DNA from: Vombatus ursinus
Taxonomy: Eukaryota > Chordata > Mammalia > Diprotodontia > Vombatidae
Assembly: GCF_900497805.2 (NCBI RefSeq)
Contig: NW_020954687.1
Span: forward strand, 5,500,683 to 5,564,682
Reading direction: 5' to 3'
Length of the DNA stretch: 64,000 nt
The notes under the pieces are model-generated. The model saw nothing but the letters and a program-made list of their open reading frames with translations. It was not told the DNA's origin and did not search any database. Each line of letters begins with the position of its first letter. Position 1 is the first letter of the stretch. This document shows positions 63,655 to 64,000 of this stretch, piece by piece. Made by a program: the position numbers and the translations under genes.

Positions 63655-63930
63655 TTCACTAGAAGGTCAAATACTAAAGCTTCAAGTCAAACACTTTGGC
63701 CATATAATGAGAAGATGGGACTCATTGGAAAAGACCTTGATGTTGGGAAAGACTGAAGACAAAAGGAAAAGGGAACAGCAGAGGATGAGATGGATAGATG
63801 GTGTCATGGAAGCAATGAACATGAACTTGGAGAGACTTTGAGAGATAGTGAAAGGCCTAGTGTGTTATGGCCCATGGACTCACAAAGATTCAGACATGAC
63901 TGAATGACTGAACAAGAACAAAAAGCAACA
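63655..63930 (+). mobile_element. RTE (BovB-like) LINE, ORF2 C-terminus and 3' tail
   Basis: The frame reads VKHFGHIMRRWDSLEKTLML, then GKTEDKRKREQQRMRWIDGV and MEAMNMNLERL before a stop. This is very close to the BovB/RTE C-terminus (YFGH.MRR.DSLEKTLMLGKIEG.RRRG.QRMRWLDGI). After the stop the frame continues VKGLVCYGPWTHKDSDMTE. The 3' tail AGACATGACTGAATGACTGA is the sequence that Mar1-type SINEs in this window also carry. 5'-truncated, with one stop in the visible frame. Confidence 0.85.
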
Positions 63931-64000
63931 TTCACAAGTACCAAATTTTAGTGTGCTACCTCATTCAGAATAAAAGTTCAACATGCCAAAATGAAAAATG

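Overview
This is a non-coding, AT-rich stretch of a marsupial nuclear genome. The assignment rests on the repeats. There are many tRNA-headed SINEs of the marsupial Mar1/WSINE type (head GGCAGCTAAGTGGCACAGTG), several ending in an RTE-like tail (CAGACA.GACTGAACAACAAC). There are also many MIR/CORE-SINE copies, abundant L2, CR1/L3-type LINEs, marsupial-type L1 3' ends, a BovB-like RTE 3' end, and foldback hAT and mariner MITEs. I cannot name the species. All family names come from remembered consensus sequences, not from a search.

No intact protein-coding gene is visible. The longest open frames are about 100-215 codons. Nearly all lie in simple repeats, in L2/L1/SINE sequence, or in unremarkable sequence. 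Two short intervals look like possible exons (1584-1755 and 44771-44961) and are reported with low confidence. The window is most likely intergenic, or the inside of a very long intron.

Layout. 1-8 kb: SINEs, a short hAT with a perfect 8-bp target duplication, an LTR-like fragment, and an L2 3' end split by an L1 3' end. 8-16 kb: L2 antisense copies with a nested SINE, a mariner MITE, a decayed mariner, a hAT split by a SINE, and CR1/L3 and L2 pieces. 16-26 kb: long antisense L2 copies, a GA array with an assembly gap, a second foldback hAT, L1 3' pieces. 26-34 kb: an L1-derived copy with ORF1-like and 3'-end sequence but no recognised ORF2 (half-L1-like), then two sense L2 copies. 34-39 kb: repeat-poor sequence with a candidate conserved element. 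39-42 kb: an antisense L1 carrying a second L1 that itself carries a SINE. 42-52 kb: L2 and SINE remnants, a Tigger-like fragment, and a poly(T)-only insertion. 52-64 kb: a TA/GA array with a 100-N gap, dense SINEs, a second mariner MITE, repeat-poor candidate regulatory blocks near 54-55 kb and 60.6-60.9 kb, and an RTE 3' end at the right edge.

There are no cooperating genes to describe. The biological content is layered transposition: L2, CR1/L3 and MIR form the oldest layer, L1 and hAT/mariner elements cut into them, and tRNA/RTE SINEs cut into all of these. Several repeat-free blocks rich in homeodomain-type AATTA sites may be conserved enhancers, which only a cross-species alignment could settle. 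I found no new enzymatic or defence system.
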